The translations under genes and the position numbers were made by a program. 64,000 bases of DNA from Comamonadaceae bacterium OTU4NAUVB1. Lineage in GTDB: Bacteria > Pseudomonadota > Gammaproteobacteria > Burkholderiales > Burkholderiaceae_C. Positions 10,002 through 25,700 of this stretch are shown one piece after another (within the stretch, counting starts at the first letter, position 1; every line of letters starts with the position of its first letter). The notes under the pieces were generated by a model. The model was not told where the DNA came from. It made no database searches and saw nothing but the letters and a program-made list of their open reading frames with translations. The DNA lies in contig CP099605.1 of NCBI GenBank assembly GCA_024372625.1, positions 2,046,001-2,110,000 of the forward strand, given 5' to 3'.

Positions 10002-11897
10002 GTGCACATCGAACAATCGCGCCTGAGCGAGCAGGACGTCTGGCTTTTCCGCGAGGGTCGGCATGCCCGGCTCCACGACACCATGGGCTGTCAGCTGCAC
10101 GAGGGCGGGGGTGCCTCCTTCGCCGTCTGGGCGCCCAATGCCTGGGCCGTCTCGGTCATCGCCGACTGGAACCACTGGAACGACCAGGCGACGCGGCTCA
10201 CGCTGCGCGACGACGGCAGCGGCATCTGGGAGGGCCACGCGCCCGAGGCCACGCGCGGCGCGGTCTACAAGTACCGGATCTTCTCGACCCAGAACGGCTA
10301 CGTGGTCGACAAGGCCGACCCCTTCGCCTTCTACGCCGAGCAGGCGCCCGCGACCGGCTCGCGCGTCTGGTCGCTCGAGCACGAATGGAACGACGCCGAG
10401 TGGATGGCCGGGCGGGGACCGAAGAACGCCCTGGACGCCCCGATGTCCATCTACGAGCTGCATCCGGGCTCCTGGCAGCGCGAGGACGGCGCGATGCTCG
10501 GCTGGGCCGAACTCGGCGAGCGGCTGGCCGACTACGTGGTCGAGATGGGCTTCACGCACATCGAGCTGATGCCGGTGACCGAGCACCCCTTCTACGGCTC
10601 CTGGGGCTACCAGACCACCGGCTACTTCGCCCCGACCTCGCGCTACGGCACGCCGCAGGAGTTCATGGCGTTCGTCGACCACCTGCACCAGCGCGGCATC
10701 GGCGTGCTGCTCGACTGGGTGCCGTCGCACTTTCCCACCGACCAGCACGGCCTGGGCTATTTCGACGGCACGCACCTCTTCGAGCACGCCGATGCGCGCC
10801 AGGGCTTCCACCCGGAGTGGAACTCGAGCATCTTCAACTACGGGCGCAACGAGGTCCGCAGCTTCCTGATCTCGTCGGGCCTGTTCTGGCTGGAGAAGTA
10901 CCACCTCGACGGCCTGCGGGTCGATGCCGTGGCCTCCATGCTCTACCTCGACTACGCGCGCAAGCACGGCGAATGGATCCCCAACAAGTACGGCGGCCGC
11001 GAGAACCTCGAGGCCATCGAGTTCCTGCAGGACCTCAACCGCGCGGTCTACCGCGAGCACCCCGACACCGTGTCCATCGCCGAGGAGTCGACCGCCTGGC
11101 CGATGGTCTCGCGTCCTACCGACATGGGCGGCCTGGGCTTCGGCATGAAGTGGAACATGGGCTGGATGCACGACACGCTCAAGTACTTCTCGCGCGACCC
11201 GCTGCACCGCCGCCATCACCAGGGCCAGCTCACCTTCTCGATGGTCTACGCCTTCGACGAGAACTTCGTGCTGCCCCTCTCGCACGACGAGGTGGTGCAC
11301 GGCAAGGGTTCGCTGATCGACAAGATGCCCGGCGACGACTGGCAGCAGTTCGCCAACCTGCGCGCGCTGTTCGGCCTGATGTGGGGCCATCCCGGCAAGA
11401 AGCTGCTCTTCATGGGCTGCGAATTCGGCCAGCGGCGCGAATGGACGCACGACGGCGAACTGCAGTGGTGGGCCCTGGGCGACCCGAAGCACGCCGGCCT
11501 GCAGCGCTTCGTGCGCGACCTCAACCGGCTCTACCGCGACGTGCCGGCGCTGTACGAGGTCGATTTCTCGGCCGCCGGCTTCGAGTGGATCACCGCCGAC
11601 GACAGCGAACACAGCGTGATCGCGTTCCTGCGCAAGCCGCGCGATGGCGGCGCGCCCGCGCTGGTGGTGTGCAACCTGACGCCGCTGCCGCGCGTGAACT
11701 ACGTGGTGGGCGTGCCGCACGGTGGCGTCTGGGACGAGCGCCTCAACAGCGACGCCGCCGTGTACGGCGGCTCGGGCTGGGGCAACCTCGGCGACGTCAC
11801 CGCCGCGCCGCTGCCCGCGCAGGGCCGGGCGCACTCGCTCACCCTCACCCTGCCGCCGCTGTCGACCCTCATCCTCACGCCCGCCCAGACCCTCTGA
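10002..11897 (+). CDS. glgB: 1,4-alpha-glucan branching enzyme
   Basis: A GH13 branching enzyme that makes alpha-1,6 branches in glycogen-like glucan. With the GTG start it has 631 residues, the short form that lacks the first of the two N-terminal beta domains of E. coli GlgB. A CBM48 domain (FAVWAPNAWAVSVIADWN) precedes the catalytic barrel, with nucleophile Asp308 (GLRVDAVASML), acid/base Glu361 (VSIAEESTAW) and PLSHDEVVHGKGSL. The GTG was chosen because GAGGA lies 8 bases upstream and homology begins there; an in-frame ATG at 9924 would add 26 residues that look non-coding. It is the first gene of the glucan-trehalose cluster. Confidence 0.95.
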   Translation: MHIEQSRLSEQDVWLFREGRHARLHDTMGCQLHEGGGASFAVWAPNAWAVSVIADWNHWNDQATRLTLRDDGSGIWEGHAPEATRGAVYKYRIFSTQNGYVVDKADPFAFYAEQAPATGSRVWSLEHEWNDAEWMAGRGPKNALDAPMSIYELHPGSWQREDGAMLGWAELGERLADYVVEMGFTHIELMPVTEHPFYGSWGYQTTGYFAPTSRYGTPQEFMAFVDHLHQRGIGVLLDWVPSHFPTDQHGLGYFDGTHLFEHADARQGFHPEWNSSIFNYGRNEVRSFLISSGLFWLEKYHLDGLRVDAVASMLYLDYARKHGEWIPNKYGGRENLEAIEFLQDLNRAVYREHPDTVSIAEESTAWPMVSRPTDMGGLGFGMKWNMGWMHDTLKYFSRDPLHRRHHQGQLTFSMVYAFDENFVLPLSHDEVVHGKGSLIDKMPGDDWQQFANLRALFGLMWGHPGKKLLFMGCEFGQRREWTHDGELQWWALGDPKHAGLQRFVRDLNRLYRDVPALYEVDFSAAGFEWITADDSEHSVIAFLRKPRDGGAPALVVCNLTPLPRVNYVVGVPHGGVWDERLNSDAAVYGGSGWGNLGDVTAAPLPAQGRAHSLTLTLPPLSTLILTPAQTL

Positions 11898-11911
11898 CGC
11901 CCGACGACGCC

Positions 11912-14341
11912 ATGCCCAAATCCGACCTGCCCAAATCCGCCAAGCCAGCCAAAGCCGCCAAGAACGCCAAGGACACCGCCGTCGCGGCGGCACCGGCACC
12001 GAAGAAGTCCGCCCGTCGTGCGGCCGAGGCCGCGGCCAAGCCGACGCCGGCCGTGCAATCGACCCTGATCGAGGAGACGCCGCCCGCGCTGGTGTCGATC
12101 CCGGCCAAGGCCGCGCCCGCCGCCAAGGCGCCCCGCGCCTCGCGCGCCAGGAAGCCGAAGCCGGCCGCCGTGGTGGACGGCACGCTCGAAGCGGGTGCCG
12201 ATCCGGGGCCCGCCGGCGGCGCCGTGGTCGCCGAGGCGGCGCCCTCGGTCTTCGCCGACGCCGCCACGGCGGTCGTGCCGGTCACGCCCTCGCCGAAGCC
12301 GGCCACGGCGCCCGTCGCGCCCGCGCCCGCTTTCGCCAACATGCCCGAGGACGGGCACGTCCGCGCCGTCGTCGACGCGGTGCTGCCGGCCGTCGACGGC
12401 GGGCGTTTCGCCGTCAAGCGCGTGGCCGGCGAGCGTTTCGACGTCACGGCGCACTGCTTCGCCGACGGCCACGACGTGCTGCGGGTGATCCTGCAATGGC
12501 GCGCCGAGGGCGATGCCGAGGTCACCGAAGTGCCGATGACGCTGCTCAACAACGACATCTGGGAGGCCTCCTTCACGCCGCCGGTGCCCGGACGCTACGG
12601 CTACACGGTGGTGGCCTGGGTCGACGGCTTCGCGTCGTGGCGACACGAACTCACGCGACGCGTCGACGAGGACGACATCCGCATCGCCGCGCAGGTCGGC
12701 GCGATCGAGCTGCTGGCCGCCGCCGGCCGCGCGCGTGGCGCGGACGCCGACGCGCTGAGCCGGTTCGCCCGCGAGCTGGAGCAGGCCGCGCTCGACCGGT
12801 CCATGGAAGCCGCCGCCATCAAGGCCCTCGCGCTGGACGCCGACACCGAGGCGCTCGCCGCCCGCTATCCGGACCGTCGCGCCGAGGCGCGCCACGCGGT
12901 GGAACTGCCGCTGGTGGCCGACCGCGAACGCGCGCGCTTCAGCAGCTGGTACGAACTCTTCCCGCGCTCGGCCGGCGACACGCCGGGCGTGCACGGCACC
13001 TTCAAGGACGTCGAGAAGCGCCTGCCGGCCATCGCCAAGATGGGCTTCGACGTGCTGTATTTCCCGCCCATCCATCCGGTGGGCCGGGTGCAGCGCAAGG
13101 GCAAGAACAACGCGCTCGTGGCCGGTCCCGACGACGTCGGCAGCCCCTGGGCCATCGGCTCGACCGAAGGCGGCCACAAGTCGATCCTGCCGGCACTGGG
13201 CACGCCCGAGGACTTCCGCCACCTGGTCGCGCAGGCCAGGGCGCTGGACATCGACATCGCGCTGGACATCGCGTTCCAGTGCGCGCCGGACCACCCCTAC
13301 GTCACCGAGCACCCGGGCTGGTTCCGCTGGCGTCCGGACGGCAGCGTGCAGTACGCCGAGAACCCGCCCAAGAAGTACCAGGACATCTACCCGTTCAACT
13401 TCGAGTGCGAGGAATGGCGCGGCCTGTGGGCCGAACTCAAGAGCGTGTTCGACCACTGGATCGGCGAGGGCGTGACGGTGTTCCGCGTCGACAACCCGCA
13501 CACCAAGGCGTTCCCGTTCTGGGAATGGGCCATCACCGAGATCAAGCGCGAGCACCCGGAGATCATCTTCCTGGCCGAGGCCTTCACGCGCCCGAAGGTG
13601 ATGCACCGCCTGGCCAAGCTGGGCTATTCGCAGTCCTACACCTACTACACCTGGCGCAACACCAAGGCCGAGCTGGAGGCGTACTTCACCGAGCTGTCGC
13701 AGGGCCCGGGCCACGACTACTTCCGCCCGAACGTCTGGCCCAACACGCCCGACATCCTGCACGAGCAACTCCAGGAAGGCGACGCGGCCACCTACCGCGC
13801 GCGCCTGGTGCTGGCGGCCACGCTGGCGGCGAGCTACGGCATCTACGGCCCGGCCTACGAACTCCTGGAGCACCGCCCGCGCCATGCCGGCAGCGAGGAA
13901 TACCTCGACTCCGAGAAGTACCAGTTGCGCACCTGGGACCACGACCAGCCCAAGAGCCTGGCGCCCTTCATCGAGCGCGTCAACCGCATCCGCCAGGACA
14001 ACGAGGCCCTGCGCGCGAACGGCAGCCTGCGCTTCCTGGCGGTGCAGAACGACCAGCTGATCGCTTACGCCAAGGCCTCCGAAGACGGCCTGAACGTGAT
14101 CGTGACCGTGGTCAACCTCGATCCGCACCACGCGCAGGAAGGCTGGATCGGGCTGGAACCCGACTCGATCGACGTCGAGCCCGGCCAGCCCTGGCAGATG
14201 CACGACCTGCTGAGCGACCAGCGCTTCACCTGGAACGGCGACTGGCACTACGTGCGGCTCGACCCGCAGCGCGCGCCGGCGCACGTCTTCGTGGTGCGCC
14301 GCAAGGCGCGCGACGAGAACGACTTCGAATACTTCGTCTGA
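11912..14341 (+). CDS. glgE: alpha-1,4-glucan:maltose-1-phosphate maltosyltransferase
   Basis: An 809-residue GlgE, which adds maltosyl units from maltose-1-phosphate to the end of alpha-1,4-glucans. GH13_3 features are clear: KRLPAIAKMGFDVLYFPPIHPVG, nucleophile Asp527 in FRVDNPHTK, acid/base Glu556 in FLAEAFTRP. The family is usually about 650-700 residues. Here about 150 extra N-terminal residues are rich in Ala, Lys and Pro (KSAKPAKAAKNAK and similar), likely disordered. Homology starts near residue 150 (GHVRAVVDAVLPAVDGG). The start is the first ATG after glgB, 14 bases downstream. Its substrate would come from the TreS-maltokinase fusion encoded next, and GlgB would branch the product. 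Confidence 0.95.
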   Translation: MPKSDLPKSAKPAKAAKNAKDTAVAAAPAPKKSARRAAEAAAKPTPAVQSTLIEETPPALVSIPAKAAPAAKAPRASRARKPKPAAVVDGTLEAGADPGPAGGAVVAEAAPSVFADAATAVVPVTPSPKPATAPVAPAPAFANMPEDGHVRAVVDAVLPAVDGGRFAVKRVAGERFDVTAHCFADGHDVLRVILQWRAEGDAEVTEVPMTLLNNDIWEASFTPPVPGRYGYTVVAWVDGFASWRHELTRRVDEDDIRIAAQVGAIELLAAAGRARGADADALSRFARELEQAALDRSMEAAAIKALALDADTEALAARYPDRRAEARHAVELPLVADRERARFSSWYELFPRSAGDTPGVHGTFKDVEKRLPAIAKMGFDVLYFPPIHPVGRVQRKGKNNALVAGPDDVGSPWAIGSTEGGHKSILPALGTPEDFRHLVAQARALDIDIALDIAFQCAPDHPYVTEHPGWFRWRPDGSVQYAENPPKKYQDIYPFNFECEEWRGLWAELKSVFDHWIGEGVTVFRVDNPHTKAFPFWEWAITEIKREHPEIIFLAEAFTRPKVMHRLAKLGYSQSYTYYTWRNTKAELEAYFTELSQGPGHDYFRPNVWPNTPDILHEQLQEGDAATYRARLVLAATLAASYGIYGPAYELLEHRPRHAGSEEYLDSEKYQLRTWDHDQPKSLAPFIERVNRIRQDNEALRANGSLRFLAVQNDQLIAYAKASEDGLNVIVTVVNLDPHHAQEGWIGLEPDSIDVEPGQPWQMHDLLSDQRFTWNGDWHYVRLDPQRAPAHVFVVRRKARDENDFEYFV

Positions 14342-14380
14342 CCCCGTCGACCCGACATCCTCCCTAAGAAGTCTCTCGCC

Positions 14381-17707
<3,327 letters not shown>

Positions 17708-17746
17708 TCCGGCATCAGGCCCCACCCCTCACCGGAGAACGACGAC

Positions 17747-18619
17747 ATGGAAAATTTCGGCATCCACCTGGAGCCCTTGCGGGCCATCCTCTATCAGATC
17801 GGCATCTTCCTGCCGCGCCTGCTGTTCGCCGTGGCGGTCATCATCGGTGGCTGGCTGCTGGCCAAGGTGGTGCGCTTCGCCGTCATCAAGGCGCTGCGGG
17901 CGGTCAACTTCAACGTCCTGACCGAGCGCTCGGGCATGGACAACTTCCTGCGCCAGGGCGGCATGGTCGGCGACACGACCAGCATCTTCGGCATCCTGGC
18001 CTACTGGCTGGTGGTGCTGGCGGCGCTGCTCATGGCCTTCAACAGCCTGGGGCTGACCTACATCACCGACCTGCTGGTGCGCGTGGTGTGGTTCGTGCCC
18101 AACGTGTTCGTGGCGCTGCTGGTGCTGGCCTTCGGTGCCTACTTCGCGCGCTTCATCGGGGACACCGTCACCACCTACGGGCGCAACGTCAAGCTGCAGG
18201 ACGCGCGCGTGCTCGGCAAGCTGGCCCAGTACGCGGTGATGGCGTTCGTGGCGCTGATCGCGCTCGACCAGATCAAGGTCGGCGGCGACATCATCCGCGA
18301 GAGCTTCCTGATCCTGCTGGCGGGCGTGGTGTTCGCGGTGGCGCTGGCCTTCGGCCTGGGCGGCCGGCTCTGGGCGCAGGAGCGCATCGAGCACTGGTGG
18401 CCGCGCGACTCGGCCTCCAGCCGCCGCACGCAGGACCTGAAGGACGCGCTGCGCGAGGCCGCCGCGAGCACGCCCACGCCGTCGTCGCCCACGCCGGGCC
18501 CGACCCCCGGCACCGGTGCCCCGGTGCGCGACGCGACCCGTTCCGATCCGTTCAAGGACAGCGGCCGCGACCCGGCGCGCGACCGCCCGCGCGGCCCGTT
18601 CGACGGCCGCCTGCCTTGA
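17747..18619 (+). CDS. membrane protein with conserved TM-helix repeats (CmpX / mechanosensitive-channel-like)
   Basis: A 290-residue inner-membrane protein with about five hydrophobic segments, near residues 10-40, 80-105, 110-138, 160-178 and 185-207. The segments FAVAVIIGGWLLAKVVR and VFVALLVLAFGAYFARFIGD match the conserved TM-helix repeat found in CmpX and some small mechanosensitive-channel relatives. The beta-domain of true MscS is missing. The C-terminal 80 residues are charged and rich in Pro and Asp/Arg, probably cytoplasmic and unstructured. A GGAG ribosome site precedes the ATG. It lies between treS and glgX in the same direction, so it may be co-transcribed with trehalose genes. 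An osmotic or membrane-stress role is inference. Confidence 0.75.
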   Translation: MENFGIHLEPLRAILYQIGIFLPRLLFAVAVIIGGWLLAKVVRFAVIKALRAVNFNVLTERSGMDNFLRQGGMVGDTTSIFGILAYWLVVLAALLMAFNSLGLTYITDLLVRVVWFVPNVFVALLVLAFGAYFARFIGDTVTTYGRNVKLQDARVLGKLAQYAVMAFVALIALDQIKVGGDIIRESFLILLAGVVFAVALAFGLGGRLWAQERIEHWWPRDSASSRRTQDLKDALREAAASTPTPSSPTPGPTPGTGAPVRDATRSDPFKDSGRDPARDRPRGPFDGRLP

Positions 18620-18635
18620 CCGCACCGGCCCGACG

Positions 18636-20830
<2,195 letters not shown>

Positions 20831-20834
<4 letters not shown>

Positions 20835-22744
20835 CCCATTCCCATTCCATGCCTTTCGGCGCCACCGTCCTCGCGGACGGCGCCGGCGTGCTGTTCCAGC
20901 TCTGGGCGCCCGGCGTCGCCCACGTCGAACTCGACCTCGCCCACCGCGCCACCGCCGACGCCGACGCCGACGACACCGCCCGCGCCACCCAGCGCGCGAT
21001 GGCGCGCGGCGACGACGGCTGGCACCGCCTGAGCGTGAGCGATGCCCGCGCGGGCGACCGCTACCGCTTCGTGCTGCCCGACGGCCTGCGCGTGCCCGAC
21101 CCGGCCTCGCGCCGCAATCCCGACGACGTGCACGAGGCCAGCGAGGTTGTCGACCCGAACGCCTACGTCTGGCGCGACGGTGCCTGGACCGGCCGTCCCT
21201 GGCGCGAGGCGGTGATCTACGAACTGCACGTCGGCGCCTTCACGCCCGAAGGCACGTTCGCCGCCGCGCAGCGCCGCCTGCCGGAGCTCGCCGCGCTCGG
21301 CATCACGGTGATCGAACTGCTGCCGGTGGCCGACTTCCCCGGCCAGCGCGGCTGGGGCTACGACGGCGTGCTGCTGTTCGCGCCGGACGCCGTCTACGGC
21401 ACGCCCGACGAACTCAAGGCCCTCGTCGACGCCGCCCACGGCCTGGGCCTGATGGTGCTGATGGACGTGGTCTACAACCACTTCGGCCCCGAAGGCAACT
21501 ACCTGCACGCCGGCACGCCCGAGTTCTTCAACCCGGCGCACCAGACGCCCTGGGGCGCCGCCATCAACTACGACGGCGACCATTCACCGATCGTGCGCGA
21601 CTTCTTCGTGCACAACGCGCTCTACTGGGTCGAGGAATTCCACTGCGACGGCCTGCGCATGGACGCCGTGCACGCCATCCGGGACGATTCGGAGATCGAC
21701 ATCGTCGCCACCATCTGCCATGCCCTGCGCGACGGTCCGGGGCGCGAGCGCCACGTCCACGTGGTGCTGGAGAACGACGCCAACGGTGCCCATTACCTGA
21801 TGCGCGACCCCGCCACCCAGGCGCCGCTCACGGCCACCGCGCAATGGAACGACGACCTGCACCACGCCGCGCACGTCATCGTCACCGGCGAGACCGACGG
21901 CTATTACGCCGACTACGCCGACGACGCCGACGACGCCGTGGGCAGCTTCGGTGTGGCGCTGGCCGAGGGCTTCGTCTTCCAGGGCCAGCCCTCGCCCTTC
22001 CGCAACGGGGAGACGCGCGGCGAGCCCAGCGCGGCGTTGCCGCTGGCGGCCTTCGTGTCGTTCCTGCAGACCCACGACCAGGTCGGCAACCGCGCCTTCG
22101 GCGACCGCATCTCGGCCCTGGCCGACCCGGTGCTGCTGCGCGCGGCCTACGCCTGCCTGCTGCTGTCGCCGCACGCGCCGATGCTGTTCATGGGCGAGGA
22201 GTACGGCGCCTCGACGCCGTTCCAGTACTTCTGCGACTTCGGCCCCGAACTGGCGGCCGCCGTCTCCGAGGGCCGGCGCGGCGAGTTCGGCGGCTTCGCG
22301 GCGTTCAAGGACCCGGCCATGCTCGACCGCATCCCGGACCCGAACGCCGAGTCGACCTTCCTGGCCTCGAAGATGAAGTGGGAGGAGCGCACCGAGGGCG
22401 AGCACGCGGTGCTGCTGGCCCACATCGGCGAGCTGCTGGCGATCCGCCACCGCGCGCTGGTGCCGCGCCTGGCGGGCAACCACCACGGCGGGCGCTGGTC
22501 GCGCGAGGGCGAGGCGCTGCGCGTGGAGTGGACCGTCGGCGGCGCCGACGCGTCCGGCGCATCGACCCCGTCGGCCACCCTGCGCCTGCTGGCGCATTTC
22601 GGCAAGGCGCCGGTCGAGGGCGTCGCGCCATCGGCGGGCACCGTCCTGTATTCCAGCCGGACCGAGTCCGGCGACGCGACCGCGACCTGGCGCCTGCTGC
22701 CGGGCGCCGTCCACATCAGCATCGAGGAGAACGAGCTTGCCTGA
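20831..22744 (+). CDS. treZ: malto-oligosyltrehalose trehalohydrolase
   Basis: A 637-residue GH13_10 enzyme that releases trehalose from maltooligosyl-trehalose made by TreY. The N-terminal CBM48-like domain contains VLFQLWAPGVAHVELDL. The barrel has GLRMDAVHAI with nucleophile Asp278 and HVVLENDAN with Glu314, and TAQWNDDLHHAAHV is the hallmark of TreZ. The ATG overlaps the glgX stop. The 3' end overlaps the TTG start of the malQ-treY gene by 8 bases, so glgX, treZ and malQ-treY are tightly coupled. Confidence 0.96.
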
Positions 22745-25700
22745 CGAGACCCCGCACGGAGAGCACGAAGCCCTCCAGCGCCTGAGCGCCTACTACGGCA
22801 TCGCCACCGAATACGCCGACATCTTCGGCAAGCGCCACGTGGCGCCGGCCGCCAACCTGGTGTCGCTGCTCACGAGCTTCGGCGTCGATCCGGACGTGCT
22901 GCCCCACGAGAGCCTGCAGCGCGCGCACGCCGCCACCTGGCGCGAGCACCTCACGCCCGTGGTCGCCATCGACGCGGAGTCGCCGCGCTGGCTGCTGCGC
23001 GTGCGGGTGCCGGCCGCGCAGGCCGAAGCCACCTGGACGGTGCGTGCCGAGGACGGCACGGCGCACCACGGCCGCCTGGCGCTGCACGCGGTCTCCGAAC
23101 TGCACCGCACCGAGATCGACGGCGTCGCCTGGTGCGAGCGGCTGGCGGAGGTCGCGCTCGCGCTGCCCATGGGTTACCACCGGCTGACGGTCGAGGGTCT
23201 CGCGGGCGAGACGCTGGTCATCGCGGCGCCGGCGCATTGCTACCGGCCCGACTCGCTGCGCGGCGACGCGCGCGTCTGGGGCCCGGCGGTGCAGCTCTAC
23301 GCGCTGCGCTCGCGGCGCAACTGGGGCATCGGCGACTTCGGCGACCTGGCCCTGCTGGCGCAGCAGGCGGCCCAGCGCGGCGCCGGCATCATCGGCCTGA
23401 ACCCGCTGCACGCCCTGTTCCCGCACAACCCGGCGCACACCAGCCCCTACAGCCCGTCGTCGCGCCTGCACCTGGACGTGCTCTACATCGACGTCGAGGG
23501 CGTGGACGAGTTCCGCGACTGCGAACCGGCCCAGCGGCTGGTGCAGTCGCCCGACTTCCAGGCCCGCCTGGCGGCGCTGCGCGAGGTGCCCCTGGTCGAC
23601 TACCGCGGTGTCGCGGCGGCCAAGTACGAGGTGCTGGAGCTGCTCTACGCGCACTTCCGCGCGCAGCGCGAGGCCGCCGGAGACGCGAAGTCGGGCGACG
23701 CCTTCGACGCGTTCCGCGCCGCGCGCGGCGCCTCGCTGCGCCGGCATGCCGTCTTCGAGGCCCTGCAGGCGCACCTCTTCGCCGCCGACGCGTCGATCTG
23801 GGGTTGGCCGGCGTGGCCCGAGGCCTACCGCGACCCGGCCTCCCCGGACGTCGAACGGTTCACGCGCGATCACCTCGAACGCGTCGAGTACTTCGAATAC
23901 CTGCAGTGGCAGGCCGCGCGCCAGCTCGAACGCGCCGGCGCCCAGTGCGAGGCGCTGGGCATGGCCGTGGGCCTGTACCTCGACCTGGCGGTGTCGGTCG
24001 ATCGCGCCGGCGCCGACGCCTGGAGCGCCCAGGACCTGTTCGTGCACGGCGCCAGCGTCGGCGCCCCGCCCGACGAGTTCAACCCCAACGGACAGGGCTG
24101 GGGCCTGCCGCCGCTGCGGCCCGACCGGCTGCGCCGGGACGGCTACCGCTTCTTCATCGAGACGCTGCGCGCCAACATGCGCGGCGCCGGCGCGCTGCGC
24201 ATCGACCACGTGATGGGCCTGATGCGGCTGTTCTGGATCCCGCCGGGCAAGACGCCGCAGGACGGCGCCTATGTCCACTATGCGCTCGACGAGATGCTGG
24301 CGGTGGTGGCCATCGAGAGCCAGCGCGCGCGCTGCATGGTGATCGGCGAGGACCTGGGCACGGTGGCCGACGAGATGCGTGGCGCGCTGGCGCGCTTCGA
24401 GGTGCTGTCGTACCGGCTGGTGTACTTCGAGCGCCATGCCGACGGCCAGTTCAAGGCGCCCTCGGAATACCCGCGCAACGCGCTGGTGGCCATCAGCACG
24501 CACGACCTCGCCACGCTCGCGGGCTGGTGGAGCGGCCACGACCTGCGCCTGCGCCTGTCGCTGGGCCTGTTCCCGGACCAGGCGCTGTTCGAGAAGCAGC
24601 TCTTCGACCGCGCCCAGGAACGCATCCGGCTGCTGCTGGCGGTCCAGCGCGAGGGCCTGCTGTCGGCCGACGCCGTGGCGCACGCCACCGGCGCGCAGAC
24701 CCTGTCGAGCGAGGTCATCGCGGCCATCCACGCCTTCGTCGCCGGCACGCCGTCGCAGGTGATGATGGTGCAGCTGGAGGACGCCCTGGGCATGACCGAG
24801 CAGGCCAACATGCCCGGCACCACCGACTCCCACCCCAACTGGAGCCGCAAGCTCTCGCTCGACCTGCGCGAGATCGCCGCCGACGAGCAGACCGACCTGC
24901 TGTGCCGCACGCTGGCCGCGATCCGCCCGCACCCGGTGCTGCGGGCGCTGCCGCGCCGCACGGTCGAGACGCTAGTGCCGCGCGCCACCTACCGCCTGCA
25001 GTTCCACAAGGACTTCGACTTCGACGACGCGATCGCCATCCTGCCCTACCTGGCACGCCTGGGCGTGAGCCACGTCTACTGCTCGCCGATCCAGCGCGCG
25101 CGGCCGGGCAGCATGCACGGCTACGACGTGGTGGCGCACGACCAGATCAACCCCGAGCTGGGCGGCGCCGAGGGCTTCGAGCGCTTCTCCGCGGCCCTGC
25201 GCGCCAACGGCATGGGCCAGCTGCTGGACCTGGTGCCCAACCACATGGGCGTGCTGGGCGCGGACAACGCCTGGTGGCTCGACGTGCTGGAGAACGGCCC
25301 GGCCTCGCCCTACGCGCAGCACTTCGACATCGACTGGCAGCCGCTGAACGTCGAGCTGCGCGGCAAGGTCCTGCTGCCGGTGCTGGGCGACCACTACGGC
25401 GACGTGCTGGAGCGCGGCGAACTGGCCCTGGCCTTCGACGCCGGCAAGGGCAGCCTGGTGGTGAACTACCACGAGCACCGTTTCCCGCTCGCCCCCGAGA
25501 CCTACACGCGCGTGCTGGAGCGCGGACTGTCGCGCCTGTCGGACCCCGACGTGGTGGCCAGCCTGGCGAGCATCGCGACCTCGTTCGGCCACCTGCCGGC
25601 GCGCTACGAGACCGAGCCCGAATCCGTGGCCGAGCGCGCGCGCGACAAGGAGGTCATCAAGGGGCGGCTCGCCCGCCTGGTGGCGCGCCAGCTCGACGTG

